Shown here: piece after piece, positions 51,779-63,298 of the stretch
Position numbering within the stretch: position 1 is the stretch's first letter
Layout of the letters: each line of letters opens with the position of its first letter
Source: Lobosporangium transversale
Taxonomy: Eukaryota; Mortierellomycota; Mortierellomycetes; Mortierellales; Mortierellaceae
Assembly: GCF_002105155.1 (NCBI RefSeq)
Contig: NW_019029037.1
Location: 1-64,000, forward strand
Reading direction: 5' to 3'
Length of the DNA: 64,000 nucleotides
Made by a program: the position numbers and the translations under genes
Notes under the pieces: model-generated
Database searches by the model: none
What the model was told of the DNA's origin: nothing
The model's input: only the letters and a program-made list of their open reading frames with translations

Positions 51779-52033
51779 TCAGACCCAGACAAGACGACAT
51801 TAGACGATGTAGGGCCGTCAAACAAGAAGTTGCTTTGCCATTGCGTCAAATCACGTGCTGTAGAAGCCACAGATGGACTTGTACTTCCTTTTCTGCAATT
51901 CTTCCTTCCACGAAAGCATGTAAGCAAGATCGGAATTCCCGAGCAGGAAAAAAAAAGTTTCCTCTCATCTCTTATTCCATTTTTCTTTTGGCCCTTCTCC
52001 ACTCCTTTGTCTTCTTATACATATATTAGAACC
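51779..52033. promoter_or_regulatory. Divergent promoter of PNKP and NDUFS3
   Basis: 255 bp between the upstream PNKP ATG and the NDUFS3 start (492 bp from the internal PNKP start). T/C-rich near 51955-52012, just upstream of NDUFS3. Confidence 0.5.
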
Positions 52034-53340
52034 ATGATGACCTCGCGCATCGCTCCGGCTGCACTTCGTATCGCTTCTACAAGAGGTACTTTCACATAGT
52101 GATCTCTTATTTATCATAGAAAGGACAGGAAGCGTTCGAAAACACACATAAAACATTCTCGGAAATCATGCACTGGATCAACATGTTTTCAAAAAAATCA
52201 CGCAAAATCTCTTGCACCTACTAAACTTCAACAATGACAATATCGCGTTGGAATTCCACATCTTTATTTTTAAATACGGTTTTCGTATCTTTTTCCATTT
52301 TTTCCAACTATGCTTTTATAGCGATCTCTGCCAGGGTCCCCACTACTTTGATAGCTCGCTCCACCTTTCATACTTCCTCTGTAGCCCACACTGGTAAGAA
52401 AGGACAAGCTTTTTCAATGGCAAAAACCACTCAAGATAAATAAGCATGAATTATGTCTTTTACTTTACTCAACACATTGTTCATTACATCCTATTTTATC
52501 TCCCCCGACTTTTCGCTCTAACGTTGCCCACTCTTACCACCTGTAATACACACAATGTAGCTAAAGGACCAAGGATTTTCGAGAAGGCGAATCCCGGCGT
52601 CAAAACCACTGTTACTGAACTGCATGAGTACGGTAAATACTTGACCTCAGTCCTCCCCAAATACATTCAGCAGTTCTCTGTCTACAAGGATGAGCTTACT
52701 ATCTATGTCGCTCCCAATGCACTCTTGCCTGTCATGGAGTTTTTGCGCGATCACACCAATTCTCAATTCAAACAGGTTATGGACGTCTGTGGTGTTGATT
52801 ATCCTTCACGTCCTAACCGATTCGAGGTCGTTTACAACTGCCTTTCAATCCGATATAACTCTCGCATTCGCGTGAAGACTTACGCCAACGAGGTCTCGCC
52901 TGTCCCCTCGCTGACTGGATTGTTCAACGGCGTCAACTGGTTTGAGCGTGAGGCTTGGGACATGTACGGAATCTTTTTCACTGGACACCCTGATCTTAGA
53001 CGTATCTTGACCGACTATGGATTTGAAGGTCATCCTCTCAGGAAAGATTTCCCTCTGACCGGCTATGTCGAGGTCAGATATGATGACGAAAAGAAGCGTG
53101 TTATCGTTGAGCCCGTGGAGTTGGCACAGGCTTTCCGTAACTTTGAGGGCGCTGCTTCTCCTTGGGAGCAAGTCGGGTATGCTATAAAAAAAAAAAAAAA
53201 AAAAAAAGACTTACTTTTTGACAGATATCATGAATGATTTAATTCCATATGAATCTTCACTAATGCTTATTTTATATACATATAGACCTGGTCGTGATGA
53301 CAAGCCTGCTCTTCCTGAACCCGAAACTCCTAAGGCTTAA
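52034..53340 (+). CDS. NDUFS3, 30-kDa core subunit of mitochondrial complex I
   Basis: Four exons: 52034-52085, 52322-52393, 52561-53176 and 53286-53340, giving 264 residues. Exons 1-2 encode the basic, hydroxylated presequence ([17 protein letters not shown], then [11 protein letters not shown]). The mature part has [40 protein letters not shown] and [20 protein letters not shown], which are the invariant blocks of the 30-kDa subunit (NuoC). It sits in the peripheral arm near the quinone site. The C-terminal [16 protein letters not shown] is on a separate 55-bp exon. The third intron has a run of about 22 A shortly after the donor. Confidence 0.97.
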
Positions 53341-55097
53341 GCATGCAACGTTCTTTTCCGTACCTACCTCATAATCATTTCAAGAATGTGTTAGAATATT
53401 TGAATAAACTCACTCTCACTTTTTTTTTTTTTGCCATGAACTACTTTTGGTGGACCTTATGATTTTTTATATTCGGTACTTTTCCACCCAAGGAGATCAC
53501 GACTGAGAATTGGCTCTAAGGGCATAGAAAAGCATCTTAATGATTGAACTTTACTAGTTTACTAGTTCACATATCTTTCATAAACACACTAGAATTAAAC
53601 ATCTTAATAAAGGTGATTTTGCTCTAAAGTTGAACATCCTAGTGTTAGTAACACATTAACTCTTGAAACTGCCGAATAGATATTCTGTTGCTCGAATACT
53701 CATTGATTGCTGCCCGTAGTATATCGAAGATGGAGGTGCTTCGGACGCGAATATAAAGAAAAAGGATGGAGGACAATGTAAATAATACATCCGACCATCT
53801 AATCTCTCTAAAGTTGGTCACTTTATTGTTCTTCAAAGCAAATAAACAATAACTATTGAGGTCACGCAGCATCATCTTTCGCGTACTTGGTTTGGATATG
53901 GTATATACATAAAGATTCACACGCCACAGTCCAATTTATGGGAGATCGGCCAAGACTGATTGATTTTTGGCGGGTGTCTATCATCCTTCAGTTACATACA
54001 AAGAACTCTGTGCCGGAGAATTTTTGTAATTGAGTTCTTGATTCCTTCGCCGCCAATGAGAAGGTACAATGCTCATGGCTTTGGATTAAGGCCAGGTTTG
54101 TGGTAGAGTCAAGGACTGGCAAGCACTCAAACTTCCACAACGAGCTGTAGAAGATGCTATAAGGGTTTGAAGCAGAGTTTTCCGTCTCTGAAAATAATTG
54201 TTTTCAGGGCTAGGAAAACATGCTATGTTTTTACATCATTTGCCTTGTTTCTTCTCACGCTTTTTCATTCCGAGGGGAGGGAGTCAAAGGCGGGAGAGTG
54301 AGACAAAGAAGACTGATGATCGACTGTGTTAGTCAGCCAAAGTTGGAAGCGGTCATAATGACAGTCATAGTCGTAGTAATGTCGGTGGCACTGCAAACTA
54401 TTCAATAAAGACGTATTATTTATTTTACTTTACTTCATCTATTCATCTCGTTTCCTTACCTTCTATCCTCATAATGTCTATAATTTATAAACATGAGAAG
54501 TATCTATACCTCTGCGGTTACAATCGTAAATGACAAGTAGATAAAATCATTTCATTCAATGATTTGAAGAATCTTCGAGGCTAGTGCGCTCTTTTTTTTT
54601 ATAAAGAAAAAAAAAAAAAAAAATACTTCTTTCATTTGTGCTGCAAGTTTAATGAAACCAGGGTGCTCTGTTGACTATGTTGAGGATAGTAAAATTTTGA
54701 AAGAACAAATAAGCCGACGGCGTGTGCTACATGTGTAAGAAAAGGAAAAGTGGTTCTTATTTCATATTCAATGTTCTTCTGGATGACAACTCCTTTTTTC
54801 CATAAAAGCTGTCCTGTTGATTGTCAATGTTGATAAGTCCCTGTCCAATTGCTCGCCACTATAACATCATCCGGAATACCTTTCGCGTGTACATGTACAG
54901 GAACTAACAGACAATTAGTGTTCACTGGAGAACACAAGATAGGCTAAGAATGCTAATAATCTTTTACAAAATGTTAATCAAAGAGTAAAATAAACAACGC
55001 ATGCCCAAACAGTTTACTTTTTCTTTTGGATCACCCCAAAAATCATTCTTTCTTCCTTTCCTTTTTTCTTTCTTGCTTCATTCATTCATTCTTTCAT

Positions 55098-55133
<36 letters not shown>

Positions 55134-55610
55134 TGCTTTACTTCTTTTGAGCCTTTTGCCTTCTAACCCCTATCCTGTTCATTAGAAAGCAAACTTCTTT
55201 TTCAAATTCTCTTGCTCTTGATCGATCCTTCTTCTTCTCAGGAGACACATAAATACACACAGACAAACAAACATTCATTCATTCATCCGCACCTTCTCCA
55301 CAATCTGCTTATCGTCCTATCCTTCTCAATATCAAAGCAATGAGGCCAAGGGACTAAATCATCCACTTTCTATTGCTCCACACCCAGCAGCCTCCGTTCC
55401 TTATCTCAAAAAAAAAAAAAATAAAAAAACATACGCTTTCCACTTTGCTTTCTCCTCTTTCTTCTGCACATCTTTTTTTTTTTTTTTTTTTACTTTAAAT
55501 AGACTCCACTCCTCTATCTCTGCCATCTCTTCTTTTCTACATATCCTTAATTATTTTCTTAACGGACGACTACAATTCGACAGAAAACACATTTTATATA
55601 ATTTATTTCT
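53341..55610. other. 2.3-kb region without recognised genes; pyrimidine-rich end
   Basis: Only short frames without similarity (53645-53920 minus, 54220-54408 plus). Poly(A) near 54603-54624. From about 55020 to 55610 the + strand is extremely T/C-rich, with a (TTTC)n array at 55097-55134 and T/A runs at 55409-55430 and 55472-55491. This is likely the promoter and long leader of the gene at 55611. No tRNA or rRNA was seen. Confidence 0.55.
55097..55134 (+). repeat. (TTTC)n microsatellite
   Basis: About nine tetranucleotide units, continuing from CATT/CATTC repeats just upstream (55077-55096). Part of the long pyrimidine-rich leader region. Confidence 0.9.
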
Positions 55611-55887
55611 ATGGATGTGGCGGATGGGCTGGTCGATTGCGACTGGAGAGTTGATATCACATCGTGCAGAACAGACCATGAAAGGATGGTGATCAAGATC
55701 GTGCTGATCGTATGTGTGTGTTGCTATCTTGTCCTTGCAGTCGTGGGCTATGGCATTCTCTGGGCACGTAATCGGTATAAGCTCAGTCCTCCAGGCCCCA
55801 TCATTGATTTCCATCATCCGGACGGAGGCATTCGTCCAAAACCAATCGAATCTTTCTGCGCTCTTTCAATCGCAGGTCTTATTGGTA

Positions 55888-55918
<31 letters not shown>

Positions 55919-57761
55919 CAATATCGTCCCTGGTTTAATAGAAAACCGTTGACTGGTTGCAATTTTTAAGCAGGGGAATCAAAAACTGAAATGATTACAG
56001 GGTTTGAAGCCTCCTCATAACGTTTTATTCTCGGATGTAAGCTACAGCTCATTGGCTGCTGAGAAATGCGTGATGAGGGGCAGAGATGTACAAAGAAGGA
56101 ATAGAGGAGGGAACCTGCATGGGAAATGAGGAAGACCAAGATGAAAATGTGGACTGTTTGACAAACAAACAGACGCATCAATACTCCCGTCCTATTGCTA
56201 CAGTCCGAGCCCTTTGGGATCACAAAAAAAAAACTTGTGAACATCATAAGCTGCATGCTTGTCGTTATCATTGCTATTTTTCCTTTTGTTGACCGTTGGG
56301 AAAGGCATGCAATCGCTCACAAACAACAGAGAAAAAAGGCTATCTCAAGACGCATATCACTGCATATTACCCGCAGTATCTGTGTAAAGGCAGGAGACAC
56401 AAATGTTCCTCAACACACCGATCTACCCAAAGTCCACAAACCCATCACTCGATCCACGCGATCTCGTGCTACCTACGTTTGTTCTTCTTTTTTTTTTGCC
56501 CACACACATTCAGAAAATAAACACGTTCACGCATCTAAACAACCTCTTTGGCTGGCAGTCGACCATTCAGACTGTCTCATTTTAAGGTCACTCAGCTTAA
56601 GCTACTTGGGCTTCTTTAGAATTATCAGAATCAATATTTCGCCAACCTTGACGGTCCGGGTGTGACATGAGCCATCTTTCCATCATATGACTTGGTATTG
56701 GACACCTCGCCAGCTGCGACTAGATCAAGCTGATGTATCTTTGATGGCGGCCTAACTTTGATCTAAAATTTGGTCAGGATAGTTAGCACACACTCCACTC
56801 CAAACCTATCAATGAAGACTGCCTACCTTCGAGTAGGCCCAATGTGATATCCAGACAACGATCAATAACAAAAGCAACATTTTATATTTTTCATCCCAAG
56901 TCTCTTTTATTAATCAACATTCTTTTGGTCTGCTCAAAACTAGTTCGCTCAATTTCCATCTTCCTTGTCATCATTGATGCTTTCCCACACTCGACGACTG
57001 TTCAGGAACTGATTGTGAGTTGTTAAGACGATATGCCATAAAATTTTTTTTAGAAAAAAAAAAAAAAAAAAAAAAAAAGCTCAAACTTAAATTATGGTTT
57101 TCTGTTTTCCATCGCTTTTTAGTCCGAAATAGCAGTGTGTTGTAGCTTTCCATGCTGGGCCTGCTTTGTGATCGGTGTATGGTATGCAACGCCGAAACTT
57201 GTAAGTTCCTTATCTTTTAAAATAAAAAGGCAAGGGAGTGAAAAATAATATTTAATGCTTACTTCAGTGTTTCTTGGCCCTTGCTTTAACAATCCACAGT
57301 CTGTGCCTGGAGATAACTTGAAAATCAGGGTACCACGACCCAGGATAATCAATGTCATCTTCTTCTTTCTATTCTTTGGACCTTTCTTTCTCGACCTACC
57401 CAGTGTGATCAGCTCCGGAACGTTTCTTGCACGTCGACAGTATACGAAAACCAATATTGCCATTGCAGTCCATTTCACCACTCTGGGAGCCGTCCTTACT
57501 TTTGCTACAGCTATCTTTTATTTCACTCTGAATCAACTGGCAAAGGCAATTGAAGAATATACAGTACCATCTGACCTAACCTTGGTTCATGTCGGTGTTT
57601 CCCCTACAGCAGACATTGCTGGTGGTCAGACATTCACATTGAGTCCACTTTCAGAAGCTGAGAAGGAAGATAGCGAGCTGTGGGACAACAGTTTGGCCAA
57701 AGTCCGTCACAGAGTACGTTTAATAGTGTATGGGGATAAACCAATCGTTGATGTGTCTAAC

Positions 57762-57793
<32 letters not shown>

Positions 57794-58390
57794 TAATCTA
57801 ATATCTGTCGATCTCAACGTTTATCTCCTTCTCTCGACCATCGCTCACATAAATAGCTCATCAACATTCGCAACGCAGGAACCATAATGCTATGCTTCTA
57901 CACCGTAATCTACCTAATCTATGGTATAACACGGCCCTTGATCCATACACATGTTGCCTGGAATGTCCTCTTCTGTGTCGTCTTCAATCTGGACCCAGGT
58001 ACACCCACGATCTTTGCCTACTTCATCTTCTCCATTCTGTACCATATCAACACTGGTCCTCCTCGATTGCGTGAAGTGTATTCTGTGCCTCGACCGCCGA
58101 TGGTACATGTACCAAACATACGACCCAATCGTCCCATTAGCGATTCCTATCTCTTTGAGCTTCATCGGACGAATCCAACTGGATTAGACATTGACTTCAC
58201 ACAGTGGTCACCCTCCAAAGACTCGATCATGCGTTCTCTGGACTTGAATCCATCCTGTCGACTAGATACGGTCGATGAAAAGGATACTGAATCTAATCAG
58301 GATCAAGGCTCAAGCACGCATACAGCCACTACCATAATAAGCCGCCCACCACATTCACTGGCGCGTAAGAGCTTCAATACTCTTGGCTGA
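55611..58390 (+). CDS. Putative seven-transmembrane fungal membrane protein
   Basis: Five exons inferred: 55611-55884, 56875-57014, 57123-57200, 57300-57713 and 57857-58390, giving 479 residues with all phases closing. Hydrophobic segments: VIKIVLIVCVCCYLVLAVVG (26-45), LSIAGLIATFYIF, LLLINILLVCSKLVRSISIF, AVCCSFPCWACFVIGVWY, INVIFFFLFFGPFFLDLPSV, FTTLGAVLTFATAIFYFTLN and MLCFYTVIYLIYG plus one more after it, so seven or eight passes. The C-terminal 110 residues are hydrophilic. A receptor-like role is possible, but I recognise no named family. The first intron is about 990 bp, far longer than any other here, so an additional small exon inside it is possible. Confidence 0.65.
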
Positions 58391-58784
58391 ATAATTTATC
58401 CATGCCACGCTCCCTTTTTGTTTGTAAATTATCAACCTTTTGAGGCCTTGTACATTATCCCATCTCATCTTTAAACTTTTAGCCGCTAAATCTAACTACT
58501 AATATCCCTCTCCTGCAGATCTAGCACCGTATATATGTATCATCTCTTTAATAATCTTGAAAAACAACAACACTAGCCAGAATAGTAATGAAGCATAATC
58601 GAAGGCGGTCTTGATTGACTGACTTTATGTCCTTTTTTTTTCGCGTACAGAATTTATTGAAAGTATGATAGGAGCTCATAAAAAGCCATAGGCTGTCTCC
58701 ATCTTCTAAGCTCTGATATCGTACATGGCCCTCGTTTTTTTTTTTTTTTTTTTTTTTTTTTCTTTTCCTACTGCTCCCTTCGTC

Positions 58785-59453
58785 CTATTTCTTCAAAACG
58801 ACATTCCTGAATACCGCTCTTCCACGATGATTAAATGAATAAAATGAAGGGCGTGCGTCAAGTGACTCAATGGACCTATAATTATAACAATGAGAATAAC
58901 TTGGTCAGCCACTTTGTACATTTTTGAGGTTCTAAGGCTTATAACGAGAAACGAGATTTCATTGGAATATCCATACTGTTTTGCCATCTCTGTCTCCATG
59001 AGAATCTCCTTGAAGTTGTCTGCTACTAGTACAATGCCCAACCCAAAAATGGCTACAGACACAAGTAGTTCAACTACGATCTAACCCGGAAAAAAAAAAA
59101 AAAAAAAAAAAAAAAAGGCGTTATTTCGAGTAAAAATAACTGTCGCGACTCCTTTCCATCTCTACTTTGATTGACTTACATCAGTAGGCAAGCCACTTTC
59201 GTGTCCATCAACTGCCTTAAGATATGACAGGTCTAGATATAAAAAAATGAACATTTCAAGCTATATATCAGATGGAGATATAACAAGGCTCTGTTGAGAG
59301 GTCATGGAGTCTCTCTTCGTAATAAATATATGGACAATTGTTTAATGAGCAACGCTTACGCTCAAAGGTTGAATATCCTGAATGGAACAAGAGAAGAAAT
59401 CCAAAGAGACACGCAAGTTTCCCAAAATAGCTAGGTGATTGTTGTACAGCCAT
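58785..59453 (-). CDS. emc5: EMC5/MMGT1, ER membrane protein complex subunit
   Basis: Four small exons: 59360-59453, 59180-59232, 58977-59080 and 58785-58875, giving 113 residues (human EMC5 is 131). The first transmembrane helix is YFGKLACLFGFLLLFHSGYS. LPTDIVVELLVSVAIFGLGI is the second, matching the LPIDI-x-LQTLLA block of EMC5. The end PSFYSFNHRGRAVFRNVVLK matches the conserved PSFYVFNHRGRVLF terminus. It belongs to the membrane-protein insertase of the ER. Without the 101-bp intron at 58876-58976 the frame gives a spurious tail. Convergent with the seven-pass gene and divergent with Coq1. Confidence 0.93.
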
Positions 59454-60169
59454 GATTTGGACTTGGTATTGGAGCGCTTTTGATGGATGAACTTTATGAG
59501 AAGAGATGATGGGAAGCTAATTAGAAAAACCACGCCACGCTTGCAGTTGGCTATACAGTGATGGCAGTGATGGAATCAGGAATTCATAATCAAAATTTAT
59601 AATAAGTTTACCAGCCAATGTGGCTCGGATATTGCCTACAGATTAAAGACCCGATAGTCACGTGAATATGATCGGACCTAGGTAAACATTCTGAATGTGG
59701 TAATGGTAATGTTCTGCGCTACCTTCTTCGTCCGTGCCCTTCCGTCCGCTGCCCCCTTTTTTCCTTCACAGGTACCTTTTTGCTGAGTGAGTTGCTTTTC
59801 CTCTTTTCATTAAAAGCATTTTGATTTCAACAATTCAGCACGACTCTGCTCCATTTTTCTTCATTCTTGGTAATTCCTCTTTTTTTTTGAACTTTCCTCA
59901 AAGCAACACCTCATATCACTCTGACACTTTTGGTAAATAATCACTCGCAGACTCAGGCTTTTTAGTTTTCTTTTTCTTTTTTTTTCTTTTTTTTCTTTTT
60001 TTTTTGGAAAGGAGGACAAGAGATATGTACTCTTTTAAACTTTACGCATCATCTGTATCTTTGAATTGCCTTGCTGCCATTGGATCTTGGTTAATAAAAT
60101 AAATAACAGATGAACGAAATTTTTCACTTCTTTCCTCATATTCCAGAAGCGATAAGCAGACAAATAAGA
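59454..60169. promoter_or_regulatory. Divergent upstream region of EMC5 and Coq1
   Basis: 716 bp with no gene recognised. T-rich tracts around 59880-60005 on the + strand precede the Coq1 start. An in-frame ATG at 60110 exists (see the Coq1 entry). Confidence 0.5.
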
Positions 60170-61780
60170 ATGGCATCACTCCTACTCTCACGAACGGCAT
60201 GGAACACATCGACTGGGCTCAGAAGGAATATGCTGTCAAAGCGCACATTGCAACAATTCTATTACCCTGCCACAGCACGCCTCTACTCCTCTGTTCAAAC
60301 CGCTGCTGATAAGGACCCGCCAACTGTTGGCGTCCTAACACGAGTTGCCAATGCTGTTAAATCAACTTTCACGCCAGGATCGTACTCCACACCAGCCGCA
60401 GACTTTGGAAAAGCAACAACATGGAATGAAGCCCTCAAGGAAGCAGAAGCCTTGGTAGTAGAAAAGAGAGGCGGACCTGTTGTTGATACAAAGCAATTGG
60501 TCGGTGATGATCTCAAAGACCTCAAACACAACATCATGAATCTCTTGGGAAGTGGGCATCCCATGCTGGACACTGTCAGCAAATACTATTTCCAAGCTGA
60601 TGGCAAGCATATTCGTCCACTGATCATCTTGCTGATTGCTCAGGCTACGTCTTTAGCTCCCAAAAAAGTTCATGTCAGCGTCAAAGACTCATATGAGGAG
60701 ATTGACACGCCCATTTCAGAATTGAGCAGCTTTCCTATCCCAACATTAGGCAGCATTGGCGACAGTAAAGCCACTATCAGTAACGGTGTCTACGCTCCTA
60801 AATATAACGATGCAGATCAGACCTTTATCCTTCCATCACAGCGTCGTCTGGGTGAGATTGTAGAGATGATTCATACTGCCTCATTACTGCACGATGATGT
60901 GATCGATATGGCGGACAAGCGTAGAAATCTGCTCTCCGCTAATGAGAGTTTCGGCAACAAGATGGCTGTCTTGGGAGGTGATTTCTTGCTGGCACGTGCC
61001 TCCATTGCATTGGCAAGACTTAGGAACCACGAAGTCACAGAGCTAATTTCAACTGTCATTGCCAATCTGGTAGAGGGCGAGTTTATGCAGCTTCGCAACG
61101 GGCAGGTTGAAAATGGCAGGCAACGTAAAAATGGCAATGGTAGGATGACGACATTTGAATACTACATGGAGAAGACTTACATGAAAACTGCAAGTCTGAT
61201 CTCCAAAAGCTGTCGATCCTCTGCGGTTCTGGGAGGCGCGTCGGATGAAGTATGTGACATCGCCTACACATATGGCAAAAACATTGGAATGGCTTTCCAG
61301 GTAAAGACTATGCTCTTTATTTCTTACTGCTTCTTTTATTTGTGCAGTATCCTGATCAATATATATATTATTCTTTTTTGTTGTTGTTGTTGTTGTTATG
61401 CAACCCTCTTTGGCTCATTCGCATACTTGTTTCACGCAAAATAGCTTGTCGACGACATGTTAGATTTCACAGTAAGCTCAGATGAGTTTGGCAAGCCTGC
61501 TGGTGCAGATTTGAAGCTTGGTCTAGCTACAGCGCCTGTGCTATTTGCATGGGAAGAATATCCTGAGTTGGGCAAGTTGATCAAACGGAATTTTGATCAG
61601 GAGGGAGATGTCGAGACAGCATGGGACTTGGTTTTGAAGAGTCGGGGTCTAGCTCAGACCCGTATGTTGGCTCAAAGTCATTGTCAAAAAGCAATTGCCG
61701 CTGTCAATCAATTGCCAGACTCCTTGGCCAAGGTGGCACTCATTCAATTAACGGAGAAGGTCCTTGATCGCAAAAAATAA
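60170..61780 (+). CDS. coq1: Trans-polyprenyl diphosphate synthase for ubiquinone (Coq1)
   Basis: Two exons, 60170-61300 and 61445-61780, giving 488 residues. The start MASLLLSRTAWNTS opens a typical mitochondrial presequence, rich in Arg, Ser and Thr with no acidic residue in the first 40. Family motifs: GKHIRPLIILLI, the first Asp-rich motif LLHDDVIDMADKRRN (Asp about 241), GGDFLLARAS, GEFMQLRNG, YMEKTYMKTASLI, and the second motif LVDDMLDF (380-384). A fungal-type insertion of about 50 residues lies between the helix after GKHIRP and the first Asp-rich motif. It makes the isoprenoid tail of coenzyme Q in the mitochondrial matrix. An upstream in-frame ATG at 60110 would add 20 residues. Confidence 0.95.
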
Positions 61781-63298
61781 ATTGGCAGAAAGGAAGAACA
61801 TGTTTGAATTGATTTCTTGTCAAGGCGAAAAAGCGAAAAAAAAAAAACGGCATCATAAAATTTTCATTTGCATCCATCCTACCAGTTTTTACTAGATAAA
61901 GATCTCTTGATATTAGAATAAAGCATGGCATGAACACTCTTGTACTTTTTTTGTTTTATCGATCAATGTCCATTAAGATCGATAACTCAATAAAACAAGT
62001 ATCATCGTTATACTTTCTATCTCCCATTTCCCTCCTTTTCCTTTCTTTTTGCAGGACAAGAACAAAGGTTACAAAGAGCACACTGGAAACGTACCGTTCC
62101 TTGCTCTATAAAGGAGGAAAAAAATATAGAACATCGATTGTGTTCATCCAAGATTTTACGTCTTGAGTTGTTTACAACAATTTGAGAGTGAAGGAGACTG
62201 AGAGCCCCTATAACGGCGCTCAGACACAGGTTGAACCCTTGATTTGCTCAGGACTAACATTAGATAAGATTAATCGGAAGAGCATATACTCCATAGGATC
62301 ACAAATCATGTTTATTGAGAAGACCTCATTCAGAACTGATTTCAACTGCTATCTCTAAGCGACTTTACTTCCTCATGTTGTACACATACCCTTTTTCCTC
62401 TTACTCTGCGGGTTAGAAAGTACGTCCCCGTGAATTTCATTCCGAGCGCTCCTTAATTTTTTGAGCAATTAAAGCAAGATGCGCACGAGGTTAGATTCTC
62501 TTTCCCCTTCACTTTTTTCTTTTTTTCAGGCACACACACCACGCCTAACGCACAGGACGATGAAGCTAAACAAACAATTGGCTTGAAATGCTCCTGAAAA
62601 TGATAAAAGCAAAGCTCCGGGTCTTGTAGAAAATATGGCTTAAGGATTAATCAATCCCTATGAACTTACCAGAGATTTGGCGCCAACATAACAGCATAGT
62701 ACTAGGAGTCCTGGACGAGCCTATAATGCATTTCATCTGCTCATTACTTCAATGGTTTCACAAACCAATGAACATCACTTGGTGCTGAAGCATTACGCCG
62801 AAAATAAGGATGACTCTTCATTGGACAAAAAAAGATAGGGCACCCAAGATGGATTAAAGTGAAATAATTAAGGAATTAAGGCTCTGTTAAACTGTTAAAG
62901 AGAGTTTTTGCATGCAAAGCGCTTTCAGAATCGATTAAAGGCATCAAAACATGAGCCTTGTTCTTACTATCAATGTTATTTCACTTATCCTACTCCGTGC
63001 TGCTATCCTCCTTCCTCCAGGGAGACTCATTTATTCATTCTCAGCACTTGTACAATCTAAAGAGGGAGAAAAAGTCAGGGAGTTGAAAGGCTCCAAGGAC
63101 ATGGTATAAAAACCCAGCTCCAGGCCCTTATTGCCTCGATCGTCTTCTCTTTCTATTTCACCACGCATTTTATGACCCATTCCTTTATTGACATACTTTA
63201 GCCTTCCATAATTAACGATCCTTGCCTTTCCGGTGTTTCAGCCAAACCTCAAGTAGTCCTTTAAGTCCTCAGATATAGATCAAGTTTTGCTCCGCGTA
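61781..63298. other. 1.5-kb spacer upstream of the chitinase
   Basis: No gene recognised. A 78-codon frame at 61930-62166 has no similarity. The last 200 bp hold the chitinase core promoter (TATA box at 63105). Confidence 0.55.
63105..63112 (+). promoter_or_regulatory. TATA box of the chitinase gene
   Basis: TATAAAAA about 190 bp upstream of the chitinase start codon, followed by a C/T-rich stretch (63140-63175). This is the clearest TATA element in the window, fitting a regulated secreted-enzyme gene. Confidence 0.7.

Noticed and set aside
56195-56665. 156-codon plus-strand frame with a hydrophobic stretch
   Set aside because: Phase does not fit exon 1 of the seven-pass gene and the rest is low-quality sequence. 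Kept only as a note on the long intron.
60110-60169. Earlier in-frame ATG for Coq1
   Set aside because: The ATG at 60170 gives a standard mitochondrial presequence. The extra 20 residues contain acidic residues and no targeting character.
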